From Manihot esculenta (Eukaryota; Streptophyta; Magnoliopsida; Malpighiales; Euphorbiaceae): a stretch of 64,000 nt of DNA. Both the position numbers and the translations under genes were made by a program. The stretch lies in NCBI RefSeq assembly GCF_001659605.2, contig NC_035171.2:7855873-7919872 (forward strand). The letters run 5' to 3'. The notes under the pieces are model-generated. The model saw only the letters and a program-made list of their open reading frames with translations, made no database searches and was not told the DNA's origin. Each line of letters opens with the position of its first letter. Position 1 is the stretch's first letter. Positions 23,391 to 36,277 of this stretch are shown here, one piece after another.

Positions 23391-24004
23391 GCTTTTAAAA
23401 TAGTAAAAGTCAAATTCTGCAGAAAAATAAGTAAATGGCATGCAATAATTTTATGTGGTTCACCCTTAATTTTGGACTACATTCAACTCTGAATAATTTT
23501 TTCACTATTATAAATAGTAAGTATAAGGAAAGAGATTACAAATAAGATCTACCAAAAAATTCCTAAAAAATCCAAAATATTTTTCTCACTATTTTCATCG
23601 CTTTCTAAATGAACTCTCCCTCTCTCAATATTTTTCTCTCATAGCTGGAATACTCAAAACTCTCAAATTACTCAAAGGAGATTTCCCTCAACCGATGCAT
23701 TGAGCGGCTTGTTCCCTTACCTGATTTCCCTCAACCGATGCATTGAGTGGCTTGTTCCCATGCCTATTTATAGGCAAGAAAGTTACCTTTGCATTAATTA
23801 GCAAATCAAGATGCCTTTGAAACTATATTTTAATCTTTTTTTTTTTCACTAGACTTAAATCATTGACTTAACAGAAATTTTAGATGAAAAGATTTTAAAT
23901 TTTGACAGAATTAAACGTTAGGGACTAAAGCGTTGGGTCCTAAAAATAAAGGACAATCCGTTAATTATGCTATACCTTAGGGATGAAAAAATAATTTTTC
24001 CTTT
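23391..24004 (-). repeat. Possible solo LTR or promoter-bearing repeat
   Basis: Starts where locus 4 homology ends. It contains two tandem 43-bp copies (23,680-23,722 and 23,723-23,765; GATTTCCCTCAACCGATGCA) followed by CCTATTTATAGG (23,763-23,774), which on the minus strand reads as a TATA box just upstream of the repeats. This could be a solo LTR read on the minus strand. I cannot define ends, so the class is a guess. Confidence 0.3.
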
Positions 24005-24600
24005 TATTTATATTAGAATGTTTAATTATGAATAGTCTAATTAAAAGAATAATGAATAAGCTAGAGCATCTAGACCTGAGCTGGAACTTGTTTATTACTC
24101 TCACTCGGTTTCGTAAACCTTTCTTACAACTATTTGACAAGATTAAAATATACTTACCTGGAATTACAAAATACATGGGTTTGTACCAAAATCTATACTC
24201 AACACTAACAACATTGGACATAAGAGATAATAATCTATCCAACAAGATTATAAGTTCTTTGGCTGAAAGCAAATCATTCGGCTGGTGCTATTCCAATTCA
24301 GCTATGTCAACTTGTCGTATAATATAAAAGGAAAGCTAATTAAATCAGATTCATGCATTGATTTTTGGTTTTTGTTACTTGTATTTTGTCATTGGCTAGT
24401 TAAATTTCCTTTATACTATGAAAAGTAAAAGTTGAGGATTCACTAGGTTAGTGTGCTCCATCAGTAAAACTCTTCAATGAGCAAATGCTTGATAGGTTTA
24501 AGTTTGTGAGTAACTATTTTCTAAAGTTAGAGAATTAACACATACTAACGATTGATTTAGTGAAATAGTTTCTCTATTCACTTTCTCACTAAACTAAACA
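24005..24600 (+). pseudogene. LRR-RLP gene fragment, copy of 4.6-5.3 kb
   Basis: The translation near 24,046-24,090 (MNKLEHLDLSWNLF) matches the exon of locus 4 at 22,165-22,210. A further LRR-like piece (LTTLDIRDNNLS) lies at 24,205-24,240. Both coding relics and about 300 bp of non-coding DNA after them are shared with 4,610-5,280. Frames are interrupted; not a gene. Confidence 0.6.
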
Positions 24601-27250
24601 AGTTAGGTCAGAATTAAAAAAGTTAATTTTATTTATTGGAAATTTTAAAAATAAAAATTAAATAAATTTTACTTTTGTCTTTTTCTATTTTATTTATTCT
24701 AATTTTAAAAGTACTAATAAATGAAAATATAAGAAGTTCACTACTAATTAACAAGAAAAAAAAGTTTTATACTCATATATATTTTACAGTTATTCCATAT
24801 ATTATAGAACATAATTAATCTCATTTAGATTAAGACTCACATACAGAGATGGTCTGAATTTTCTTATATGGAATTGGGTGGGCCACTTAAATTAAAGTGA
24901 TTATGAAGTTTGGCCATTGGTAATTAGGATTTTTTAAAAAAACTTTGATATATTACCAAAAAGTAAATTATTTTTTAAATGGAAATATTAAATTTTAATA
25001 CGAAAATATTTTTAAATATATTTTATTAATATATTTGTTGCATTTTTTTTTTTTAAAAAAAAGTAAATATCAATGCCAAACAAATAGTGGTACTAATTAA
25101 AGTTTGGTCACAAAATGGTAATTACTAAATTCTGAATGCATACTCAACCATATTTGATATTGATTTAAGAAACTAATGAATTATTAGGATAGTTATTTGA
25201 AAAAGAAATTTTGATGATCCCAGTCAATACATTTAGATATAATAAAATTTTTTAAAATTTGATAATATTATCAATTTAATTAAAAATTTTGAGAAAATAC
25301 AATAAATCACTCATCTATCATTGCCTGTGTGGTGGTTAAATATTAACGATTCATTGAAATTATTGTGGAAGACTTAAGTTTGGGTAGAATAAAATTCTCA
25401 AAAATTTCATGATACGTAGTTATCTTGATGGAAAATTTAAGAGAAATATGACACATCATTAAAAATATTGGAATAACATGGTCCCAGAGTAATATAGTTA
25501 TTGAATGGTATCCAAAAGTTAAAAATTCAGTATAAATCCAATCAAATTAAAATCTAAAAATAGAAATAAATCAAACCAATTAGACAATAAGCAAATCAAA
25601 TCAAAAAACAAATAGTCATGACTAAGCATTGACTTTGCCAAACTCCATCGCCTTAGCACCGATGATTCCCATCGATATCCCGTTGTTGTTGATCAATATA
25701 GAAGCGAGCACAACAATAAGCAAAGAACGCAATCAAAAAAAAATAAAACAAAACGCAATCAGAAAAAATAAAACAAACATAATAAGAAAACAAAACAACT
25801 AACATGCAGTAAATCAAAGAAAGCCTTTGAAATAAAACAAAATCATTGATCATCCAAGCACTACTATAAAAGGAAGGCATTCAGAACTCAGCTAAATAAT
25901 AATATACGAGAGCGGAAATTGCTGGACGTAACAGCGCGGTCTCAAAAATCCAATGTTATTGAAATCAAATCCTTTTTGGAATCTTATAAAAACCCTCAAG
26001 TAAATTAAATTTATCGAGCAAATCTCTCATTGGAGAAAACTAGAACATGCAAAATAGAAGCCGTCCACAATCGACAAGGAAAATTAGAGATAAAGGTTAA
26101 AAAAATAACTATAAATTTAACAAAATCACAAAATGTAAAAGATCACCAATCACAGGTAACTCGGTAAATTGTAGGCGAAGTCGAAGATCTTACCGAACTC
26201 AATCCTGATGAGTAATGATAATTTGCACAATATCAAAATAAAATAAAAAAGAAAAAAATAAATAAAAAGAAGTCAATGAATCAAGTTATTTGATGACAAA
26301 GTCTAAATCATTCCAAATCCTGAATTCCAATATGGAAGTAACTGTGGTCCATATACCACACGAAATTGCACTCCTTTCTATGTTATTCTCTTCTATTTTC
26401 GTTTTCCAAGTCCATCTGCTATGATTTATGATTATTTTTTCTTTTATGTTCTTAACTTGTATTTTTTTTATGACTTTTCATCCAAAATTATATTAATTTA
26501 ATTTCTAAGTATTTTTTTTTATAGATATTTTATTGATTCCTTCCGCTTTTTTAAAAAAAGAATTATTGTAAAGAGATATTAAGTTTCCATTAATAAATTT
26601 AATTTTTAAAAAAATTAATTTTATTTTGTTTTAAATTTTAAAAATAAAATTAAGCATAGAAAAATTTAAAAAATCATTAGATTTTACTTTTGTTTTTCAA
26701 TTTTACATATTCTAATTTTATAAGTCCTAATAAATTAAAAAATAATAAGTTTATGAGTTTTACAACTATTAATTAACAAGAAATTTGATATTGATTTAAG
26801 AAATTAATGAATTATTGGGATGATTATCTGAAAAAGAAATTTTGATGATCCTAGTCAATACGTTTAGATATAATAAAATTTTTAAAAATTTGATAATATT
26901 ATCACTTTAATTGAAAATTTTGAGAAAATAGAATAAACAACTTATCTATCGTTGACTGTGGTTGTTAAACATTAATGATTCATTGAAATTATTGTGGAAG
27001 ACTTAAATATCCCGATCAATAAATTTTGGTAGAATAAAATTCTCAAAAATTTCATGATATATAGCTATCTTGATGGAAAGTTTAAGAGGAATATCACACA
27101 TCATTAAAAATATTGGCAATAATATGGTTCCAGAGTAATATTTTAAATTTATTCATATAATAAATTATTATTTAATTATTTTTAAATTTATATAAATGGA
27201 AATGTTAAATTTTAATATGAAATATTCTTAAATATATTTCAATAATATAT
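24601..27250. repeat. RLP spacer repeat units, two partial copies
   Basis: Non-coding. The first copy (24.6-26.45 kb) has the landmarks CAGAGATGGTCTGAATTTTC (about 24,847), CTATAAAAGGAAGGCATTCA (about 25,863) and the AAATTGCACTCCTTTC piece (about 26,363). A second partial copy (26.55-27.25 kb) repeats the middle section, for example the phrase near 26,800-27,130 that matches 25,160-25,500. The CTATAAAAGG phrase resembles a TATA box but no ORF follows it. The short ORFs here look accidental. Confidence 0.6.
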
Positions 27251-29059
27251 TTATTGTATTTTTTTCATAAAAAAAGTAAAATATCAATGCAAAACAATAG
27301 TAATCCTAATTAAAGTATATGGACTATAATATATACTCATTGTAAATTATCTCTTATGGAAACATAAAAGTTTTTTTTTTTTTATCAATTGGTTGTATTT
27401 CCAAAGATGTGAGATTTCAATTGAAAATTTTGATTTCAAAAAAATTTAAGAAAAAAAAAATAAGTATGGTGGATTGATAAAATAAACAATTAATTTAAAA
27501 GTTGAGCAGAAGGTAATCCAAGTTAAAGATTTATTGCAAAAGTAATTTACTTAATTTTTTATTGTTTGGTTATAACATTCAAATAAGCAGATCTCACCAA
27601 TTATTTTTTAAGGTTAAATTAATTTGCAAAGTATTAAATTAATTTCTAATTAATTAATAATCCCATCAAGCGTGTATATTTAATTAATTAATTGCATTGA
27701 AAAAAGAAAAACTCAAACTTGATTAATAATTGTAAGCAAATTATTTAAATTAAATCACTCAATTTCTTAGCATAAATAGATATGCTCATTACTATTTATA
27801 TTAATCCAATTAAACAATTAATTAACAATATATTGTCTAGTTAGGATATTCAGTAGGTCTCTTGAATTTTTAAGAAAACAACAATGGAAGTTGTGTTTCT
27901 CGAAAAAAGAAAAAGTATGAAAATAAAAATTAAGATAAGATCTCACACCTCAATAAAAAATATCAACTAGATTAGCTTTCAACTGAAAAAGAGTATTTAG
28001 CCACTAAGAACCATAACAAAAATGCAGAAAAATAAGAAGAAGAAGAGAAAGAGGTTCGACTGGAGAAACCGAAATGAAGATATGAAAATAAAAGGTGAAT
28101 TGAGAAATGAGGAATAAAAGATGAAAGAAAATATCCAAAATTTAAAAAGAAGAAAGTAAATCAACAAATCCTTCTGCTATTGTTATCCTAATTATTAATT
28201 TGATTGTATCTGCAACTATTTGAAATCATTCTATCAAAATCGAAACTTTATTATCTGTCCGTCGAGTTTAGATCACAACCTTAGACAAGATAAAACTTTT
28301 TAGTACATAACATTTCTAAAATAGCATCTGTTAGTTCCTTTTCACAATATTGGCTTCAAATCTGTCCAAAAAATCAAAATTCAAGTAAGAATTTAATTTT
28401 TATCATTAAAAATATAACAAAATTATGAAAATTAATATAAAAAAAAACAGTGAATTTTAGAACTCATCAAAAATAGAAAATAAATGTGAGATGAAAAATT
28501 TATAAAATGCTTATTCCTTGTATTATATAACATAAAACCTCATGTAAATTATGTTCCTAATTATTTCACACTAAAATATTGTTTTTAATATATATATATA
28601 TGTATGTATGTATGTATATATATTAATGCTCCACACATTCAAAAGAATTAGTTAAAGGAAAAGATTTTTAAATAGTGAATAATATGTGTATTAAAAATAT
28701 TTTAGTTATCCTATTAAAATGGAGGGAATATTGTACTATATAGTATACATGATGTGTACGTTAAACATTAATGATTTCTTGAAATTATTGTTTGTGAAGG
28801 AATGGAAGACGTATATAATAACTTGAATATCTCTTAAAAATAAAAAGAGAAAGAAAAGGACATCACAAATATTCAAAAATACATATTGTGAGAAGTGAGA
28901 ACCCAATAGTGTTTGATAAAATATAATGAAATATGATATAAATGGTAATCTAGCTTTGCATGCTTTAGAAATTTGTGTATTACTATTAGGAGCAGGATTA
29001 GAAAATATCAATTCCTCAATTTTAAATTTTTACTACTTCTATGTTTTGGTCCATTATTT
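27251..29059. other. AT-rich intergenic DNA
   Basis: No gene recognised. 27,260-27,440 matches 59,460-59,620. A TA/TATG microsatellite lies at about 28,588-28,624. The ORF at 28,736-29,011 on the minus strand has no recognisable family features. Confidence 0.5.
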
Positions 29060-29790
29060 TTTTTATTTTTCATTTTTTTAACAATGCAAGTCTATTGCAT
29101 TTTTCATAATTCAGTTGGCTAGTATAAAAAACTAAGAGGACTACAATCCAACTAAGAGACCAAAATAAAACTTCTAAATGACCAATATCCATAAAAAATA
29201 ACTCAAAGTCCACAATCGCAGCCCAGAAAGTAGAAGTCACAACCACTACCCTACCCAAACCGATCGACATCTGCGCTGTCGCACACCCACCGATTTGTTG
29301 ATGCACTGTCTGAGTTACCAAAGAATAGAACAGTGAGAAAAACACAATTGAGATAACAGTGACAATCCAAATTCAACCCTTCATCAAACAACAGAAATCA
29401 AGAGAATAGATGGCATAACCACAGCAGACATGCAATCGAGATAGAAATGAGAAGGTTCGTGGTTGAACAGAAGCAGCTCAGAAGGAAACTAGGCATAGAA
29501 GGAGGAGGCACGACAGAGCTCTAGATCAGTCATCGGCCTACGAGAGCGTAATCCATCGGACGTGTAGATATAGTCCTGAGGAGCAATGCCTCATAGATGT
29601 AAAGAACCTCCCCAGATTTAGAAATATAGAGCTATTTAATCCTCTAAACTAGGTTCAAAAGAGCAATCATTCACCATCAAGAAAGATAGGTACCTGCAAA
29701 AGGAAACCAAAAAGAAAACCAAAATAAAAAACCCACGCCAACCGTCCATCTATGGTGAAGAAGAACAGAGGGTGGAGGTGATTTTTTACC
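29060..29790 (-). mobile_element. Probable LINE 3' end
   Basis: A stretch clearly GC-richer than its flanks. On the minus strand it ends in an A-rich tail (plus-strand TTTTTTTTATTTTTCATTTTTTTAA at about 29,054-29,084), and its last translated residues read EKCNRLALL. The layout (minus-strand body, A-rich end, AT-rich flank) fits the 3' region of a 5'-truncated non-LTR element. No reverse transcriptase motif is present, and I could not find a target duplication, so the call is tentative. Confidence 0.4.
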
Positions 29791-31468
29791 CAAAAGCAAG
29801 TTAGGGTCAAAATAACTCAAAAACAAAAATAAAAACAAAGAAGACCAAACAACAAAAGCAATAAAAAAAACAACAAGGAGACTAGCATAGAACCTTGGAA
29901 CTCAGTGTTGCTATTGTTTCATAGTTCATTACTTAGCATCACGAAAGAAAGATAAAAGTTTCAATCCATCTCCTCTTTGATGCTTTGTTGATGCCATCAA
30001 GATTGCTGAACTAATTTGACTAATCACCAACATTTTAAAATGATAAATTTTCTTTTATATGTAAATGCACATCTTGAAATTCACCCTACATTACCAAGAC
30101 AAAGTAAAATTTAGCATTTAAATAATGTTGCAATTAGAAACAAAAGTATACAAAGTGGTAAAATTTAGCATTTAAATAATGTTGCAATTAGAAACAAAAG
30201 TATACAAAGTGGAAATATTATACCAAATGGCTAGTTGATTTAGCACAATTTAGACATTTAATGTATGTCTACCTCAACTTTTCTTGCAAAGTGGTGAAAT
30301 AACGGGAGAGAATGCGAACAATCATATTGAAATTGTTATCATTTAGGAATCTCAAGTAATCTCTATCACATGTACATACATTCTTGCAGTGTATGGGGTT
30401 TATTTTTTTTTTAATCATTTTTCTCAAAGTTTTATTTACTATTTGATAAATATAACTCCACACGCTACAAGAATGTACCAAAAAGTAGCAAATGATTTTA
30501 CTAATGAATTTGAATATATTGGAATTAGTAATTTGTGAGAGAAAATGAGTAGATTTTACCAACCGATTTCATAATTTATTGATAAAATCTACCACAGAAT
30601 CTCATATTTTGAAATGTTTCAGACTCATTAAAAAAATTATTTCAAGCTCATAAAAAATTAGTATGTTTTATATTCATATATTTATAGGTTTTTTAATCTT
30701 AATTCATATATTGATAGTTGTTCCATATATTATAGAACATTGAATAAAACCTCCTGTATATTGAAATTGAGATGCAAATGGGCTGAATTTTCTTTTTCGG
30801 ATTTGAGTGGGCCAATTAAATTAAGGTGGGTATCTTAGAATTGTTGGGCCATTGATGGTTACATTAGAATGTGTAAATGAGATTCTTGGGATAATTGTCC
30901 ATTTGATTTTGCAAACTTTCTTTATTAAATATTAGGAATTCGAATCTCACAATGGAATCAGGTAAGAGTGGATATTTGATTAGTCAAACCAATTTTTTAA
31001 AAGAATTATATTTTTTTAAAGATTAATCAAATCCAATTAAAATTTTATGGCAAAGTTAATGTAAAAATCAACTTGAAATATTCAATTTAGTTACTTAATT
31101 TAACCCTATATAATAAATAATTTATTTAATATTAATTTATAAGCTTATAATATAAATGAAAATATAATTATATATTATTTTTTATTGATAAAAATATAAA
31201 TAATATTTAGTTTAGATATATTAATTAAAGAAATTAAATTAATTCCAAGTCCACTGCCATGATTTATATTATATTTTTTTATTACTTCAATCATTAAAAT
31301 TATATTAATTTACTTTTTAGACAAGCTTTCTTAGTTTTCCACAATTTTTTTTAAAAAACATTTTACATTTCTAGTATGTAGGCCAATTAAAAAAATTAAT
31401 TAATAAAAAATATTTTTTAATCAAAATAAAAATAAGTTATTTTTACAATTTAAAAGTCTTATTTTATT
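29791..31468. other. AT-rich intergenic DNA with spacer-repeat pieces
   Basis: No gene. 30,770-31,330 contains diverged pieces of the spacer repeat also seen at 56.7-57.4 kb. A perfect 54-bp tandem duplication lies at 30,104-30,211. The outer retrotransposon is inserted at its right end; the paralogous undisturbed sequence can be seen near 47,035-47,060. Confidence 0.5.
30104..30211. repeat. 54-bp perfect tandem duplication
   Basis: Two adjacent identical copies, starting with GTAAAATTTAGCATTTAAAT at 30,104 and 30,158. Non-coding. Confidence 0.9.
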
Positions 31469-31473
31469 AATAT

Positions 31474-32173
31474 TGATGATCGCTGGATTTCTTCACCCCG
31501 GTATAAAGGTCAGGCCCATGAAAACAGTCCATGATCCGAAGGCTTCAATATTCCCCTCGAGAGCCAGGTCCAGCCCGCTCAATCACAGGGCCGGACTCCG
31601 CCTAGACTCCTCAATCAAACCGGCCCAAACCTCTCGGCCCAGTAATCAGGCCCCCACCAGGCTCAACTTCAGCCCTACCATTCAACCCAGCCCGGAAAGG
31701 GGAAAATGACCAAGATGCCCCGCTGGTAGGTCCTTCCGCATGCGTATCAGAGGAGAATCATACGTATCAGAGGAGAATTAATGGCCGTTACGCATGGAGC
31801 AAGCGCCTGACACATCCGTACATACGGAGCTAGGCGACAGAAGACAGCTAGCATTGTGGCAGAGAGACAGATATATATATCACGATAGAGGCCACGCAGA
31901 GGGGGCTCTCTTCTTCTTCCTTTTCCTTCCTGGACACCATTTTTATTCTTTCTGTAACCCTTGCCTAAATATACTACTCTGAGCCATAAAATCTGACTTG
32001 AGCGTCGGAGGGCCTCTGCCGGGGCACACCCGGTAGGCCCCTGACCTTTCTTTCTTATTTTACAGGTCCCTTCACCAGGAAGAACATGGAGAGATCCACC
32101 AGGGAGCCCAGCAAGAAGGGACCCAGAAGAAAACCAGATCTATCATGGACCAGGAAGAGGAAAAGATTTATCA
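31474..32173 (+). repeat. 5' LTR of outer element
   Basis: 700 bp, TG...CA ends. It contains a TATA-like run (GATATATATATCACG, about 31,870) and, near the 3' end, a strong intron-acceptor-like stretch (TTTCTTTCTTATTTTACAG, about 32,047-32,065). It differs from the 3' LTR at three transitions. Confidence 0.93.
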
Positions 32174-32175
32174 AA

Positions 32176-32193
32176 TGGCGCCATCTGTGGGAA
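32176..32193 (+). other. Primer-binding site of outer element
   Basis: TGGCGCCATCTGTGGGAA, two bases after the LTR end. This is the usual position for the tRNA primer site of plant Gypsy elements; the tRNA was not identified. Confidence 0.75.
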
Positions 32194-32251
32194 ACGAAGG
32201 AGATCTTTTCATCACCGGAGTTTTCACTTTCAAAACCCACTGAGATCCACA

Positions 32252-32509
32252 ATGGCAAACCACCAAGAAAATAACCTTAACGTCATTCCAAATAATCTGA
32301 GCTCTGCCCAAGAGGGGCAACGGTTCTTATTTTCCAGTCCTACAACTCCAAACAACCAACCACCCATTCCTTTTAACCCCTTGCCGAGCTTGGCCGGGAA
32401 TGTGCCCTCCACGAAAGAGATTTTACTGTCTCAAAAGTTTTCAGATCCACCCATTGAGATCCACATAAGTCTGGTGAATATTTTCTGTAAAAGAAAAAAA
32501 AAAGGGTGA
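32252..32509 (+). pseudogene. Gag-like N-terminal scrap in outer element
   Basis: An 85-codon ORF starting MANHQENN shortly after the primer-binding site, rich in N, Q, P and S, as the starts of plant Gypsy gag proteins often are. It ends abruptly in a lysine run and stop (CKRKKKG). No capsid or zinc-knuckle segment follows. Position is the main argument. Confidence 0.4.
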
Positions 32510-32551
32510 GGAATATATGTATTGTTGAAATTCTGAGGTCCGCTGTATATA

Positions 32552-32582
<31 letters not shown>

Positions 32583-33171
32583 AAAGAGAAGAAGAAGGTG
32601 AGAGAAAGAGAAGAGGAGTCCGTGAGAAAAAAGGAGGTCGGAGCCGTGTTTAGCAAGACAGAAAGGAACTCAGCAAATCCGACGACCACAGCGATAGATT
32701 GCTCGTTGAGGTCGGATCCATGTTCGAAACTAGATTCGTGGTCGAGGTTGGAGTCGCATTTCAGGACAGATGGAAAGCATCGGGGCGACAGGGAGACAAT
32801 ACAAAAAAGAAAGCTTACACGAAAAGAAAGACCCAGCTGGTGTAAGAATATCTTGACAGTCTCTTAATCTTCATTTTCCTACCCTCGTTGTTTATTTTAA
32901 CATTTATTAAATATTATTACTATTAACTTTTTCTTTGAGATCTGACGAGGTGAAACTTCAGATCGAAGTGCTTGCCTGTAAGTATAAATTTTAATTTTTT
33001 CTGTAAAAAGAAGAAAGAATGCATAATATACATATTTGTTGAGATTGTGAGGTCGGCCGTATATATATTGTAAGGGTTAGATGGGCAGGTTGGCTGTAAG
33101 ATTCCAAGTTATAAAAAAAAAAATAATAATAATAATAAATAAATAAATAGATAAAAATAATATATATATAT
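32480..33171 (+). repeat. Outer element leader with AAAT microsatellite and internal duplication
   Basis: An (AAAT)n run lies at about 32,550-32,583. About 65 bp at 32,483-32,548 (CTGTAAAAGAAAAA ... CTGTATATATA) recur diverged at 33,000-33,066 (CTGTAAAAAGAAG ... CCGTATATATA). The GC-richer piece between (32,590-32,880; repeated GAGGTCGGA) resembles 40,610-40,790 on the other side of the nested insertion. No supported gene. Confidence 0.5.
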
Positions 33172-34616
33172 TGATAACGGTTGTCGAAGCCGTCAAAAAT
33201 AAACCTATTAAACAATCAACAATTAACTTGTAGATAGTGGCAATAGGGTCGAACCACAGGGATTTGACACTACGAATTTTCCTATTGATGACTAAGGCAA
33301 GTAATAACAAGTAATTAAAAGAGGGGGGTTTGATTTGATGAATTAAAACTAAATAGCAAAAGAAAGCAATAAATTAAAGATGAGTAAATCAATAAGAGAA
33401 AAGCTTCTAGTTGAAGTATGGATATATTTCAGATTGTTTAGAATTGATCATTGATTCTTTAATACTCCTATTTATCTCAATAAATTAGTTTAGGATGTGG
33501 AAGACGCTTCTCACAATCCAAATTCCTCCTTAGTTCTAGTTTGATTAGGAAACGTTCGCTAATCAAACACTAGTTAACAAGTTGCCAAGGAACGTCCTTG
33601 GGGCCTTTGGCATCGAACAACTGTTAACTGCATTAAGATTTAGAGAAACCTAATTCTAACCTTGCCAACCGCGTGGTCAAGTTTAGATCATGCAACTTAA
33701 TTAAATTTGTGTTCAAATAATATAAGCAATTACGGACTTAAATTATTCAAACAATTGTTACTCAAGCAATTAAAAGCAATAGGCCTAAATTGATTCTAAA
33801 AGCAAAGCAACAATTATAGAAAGATCAAATTGCATAAATATTGAAAATAACTAGAAGTTTAACAATGGAGATTTAAATCTCCCAATTCATCACAAATCTG
33901 AATTTTCCAACTTCAACTAGAAAATAATGAATTTAGCCACTCATGGTGACTAAAATACACAAAAATAAAGAAGAAAAGAAAAAGAAAGTTTCTGCTGTGT
34001 TGCTGGAGAATTTCCGAGGATGGCAGATGCTGAAAGATGATGATAGGATGCTGGTTTGGATGTTGCCCTTATATAGCTGGAGAATCCCAATTCCAATTTG
34101 ATTAGGGTTTTGGAATCTCAATTTGATTTGGTCTTCTTTGTAGTCTTTGATTCCTCTTTGGATTTTGTATTTGATTGAGAATGGAACTCTCTAAGTGAAG
34201 GGCGTGGCTCTTGGGACTGATCTTGTGGTGTTTGAAGTGGACTTGGACTTCTTTTCTTTGAATTTGGATTTTCTGCTCTTTTCCCGCCTCTGCTGTCAAC
34301 TTCTGCTGTCAAGGTGACTTGGGCAGTTTCTGCGAGTGACTTGGGCAAGTCACTTGCTCAATCTGCCCCAATCGCTCTCTGGGATTCAGTCCAGTTTTTG
34401 CCTCTGACTCTGCGAATGACTTGGCCAGTTCCTGCGAGTGATTTGGGCAAATCACTTTGACCCAATCACTTTTCCAGCTTTTTCTTCACTTTTTCTCCAA
34501 CTTTTCAATTTCTTCCTTTTCTGTAAAAACATAACAAAAACACAAATTAAGCTAGAAAAATGTGTAAATAAATAGTAAGAGATATGATAAAAATGTGGCT
34601 AAATTATGCTTGATCA
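33172..34616 (-). repeat. 3' LTR of nested element
   Basis: 1445 bp; on the minus strand it runs from TGATCAAGC to CCGTTATCA. Differences from the other LTR seen by eye: G/A at about 33,274 and A/G at about 33,699. Confidence 0.93.
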
Positions 34617-34632
34617 AATACCCCCACACCTA
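34617..34632 (-). other. Polypurine tract of nested element
   Basis: On the minus strand TAGGTGTGGGGGTATT directly precedes the 3' LTR start, the expected place for plus-strand priming. Confidence 0.7.
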
Positions 34633-36277
34633 GCTTTTTGCTTGTCCTCAAGCAACAAACAACTTAGTCAATCAAGCCCCTTTTTCTTTTGATCCTAAGT
34701 ACCACTTAATCAGCCCCCCTAGACTCCTAATTTGAAACACTACAGTGTAGGATGCATGTACTAAGGTTACCCCCCTTCTTTCCTTGTTTCCTATCACACA
34801 CCATGGCCAAGGGAAAGTTTTTTATTTGATCATGCTTATTCTTTTATATTAGGTTTAATGCAATCCCTTAAGAGTGACTTGCCCTATTTTAAGCATTTTT
34901 AATTATCAGCACTTTTTTTTTTTTTATTTAACTTTGCCTGAAAAAATCACTAACCTTTTTACGCGATGGTGCATATGGGTGATACACCCCCGGTTACTCA
35001 GTTGGTCACTTGTCCAAGTGGCTACTAGCTCTGTTCATAATCTTAGGCCATCGGAACTTTATTTTTGATGCCTGAAAAAGTCACCAACCTTTTTACGCGA
35101 CGGTGCACATGGGTAATACACCTCCGGTTACTCAGTTGGTCACTTCTCCAAGTGGCTTTTAGGCACAGTTCATAGTCTTAGATCATAGGAACAGGTTGTG
35201 CTTTCTGATTTGCTGAGTTTTTCTTTTTCTTTTTCCTTTTTATATCAATTTGGGCAAATCAACTCAAAGAGAATTACACTAACTTTTATTGCATGTATTT
35301 TATTTTCCTTTCCTATTGGCCACAGCAGTTTCAAGAACTCAATTCAAGAAAAAGAACTTCCTAAGTAAGGGCTACACACTGTGCATGGTTCAATTTAGGT
35401 TTAAAGGGTTGGATAATTTAATGGGGTCATGAGGTAAGGAACTCTTTTGGCTTAGTCATCTATGCTGAGTAGAGCAATAGGCTAAAAAAAAACAAAATTC
35501 TGTGTGTGTGTGCATATGTGTGGAAGAAAAAATTTTCTGGTGTGTGAAAGGGTAAGACTAATGCAAAAAGAAACAAAAAGAATGTAAAAGAAAACTAAAC
35601 ATGGTGAGGACTGTGCAAGTGAAGACTGTGCAAAATGTTCTCCAAACACCCCCCCACACCTATTGCAAACATTGTCCCCAATGTGTGAACATATATACAT
35701 ATAAATTAAGAAGGAAAGGGAAAGGGACTTCCTGGCCTGGGGTGATTTGGGCAAATTGCCTCAGTGATTTGGGCAAATCACCCAGCCAAATCACTGTCTT
35801 TGCTGTTCTGTGGGCAGGAAGTGATTCACATCTGCTGGTTCTTCTGCTGGGGCAGTATGCTGTCTGATTAGCTGTCTTCATCCTGAACACACGCTCATGG
35901 CCAATGCAAAACATATAAAGAGAAAAATGAGAGAGAAAGGGACTCCCTAGGGTGGTGATTTGGCCAAATCAGTGGCCAAATCAGCTGTGATGGTGGTCTG
36001 CAGGTATGAAGTGTTGAACCAGCAGCTGCAGCATGCCTTCCATGTGTATGGTTCGGGCCTCCATTCTGTCAAGGCGAGATTCTGCAGATTGATCAGCTGC
36101 TGGAGGTTCTGCTGATTTGGGCAGTGATTTGGGCAAATCACTTGGCCAAATCACCTCTGCTGTAGTTAAGTTCTGCTGATTTTCCCATTGATTTGCGCAA
36201 ATCACCTCGGCTGGGTTGCCTCCCAGTAGCGCCCTAGTTTAAAGTCGCGGGCTGGACTTTTCTGACTTGATCAAGGC
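34617..36277 (-). repeat. Non-coding 3' region of nested element with duplications
   Basis: Lies between the end of the gag ORF and the 3' LTR. About 122 bp at 34,936-35,057 are repeated at 35,070-35,191 (TTTTTACGCGA, CCGGTTACTCAGTTGGTCAC). From 35,740 on, the palindrome TGATTTGGGCAAATCA and variants occur repeatedly. Small ORFs here are not supported as genes. Confidence 0.6.

Noticed and set aside
25857..25885. CTATAAAAGGAAGGCATTCA as promoter of a gene (also near 49,003 and 62,866)
   Set aside because: It looks like a TATA box and recurs, but no open frame or exon follows in any copy.
32598..32867. 89-codon ORF MREREEESVRKK near the outer element leader
   Set aside because: Low-complexity purine-rich translation, with no gag or other domain. 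The DNA is part of a diverged internal repeat.
35482..36205. Several ORFs of 64-90 codons around 35.5-36.2 kb on both strands
   Set aside because: They cross the palindrome-rich 3' region of the nested element; the repeated DLPKS peptides come from the motif, not from a conserved protein.
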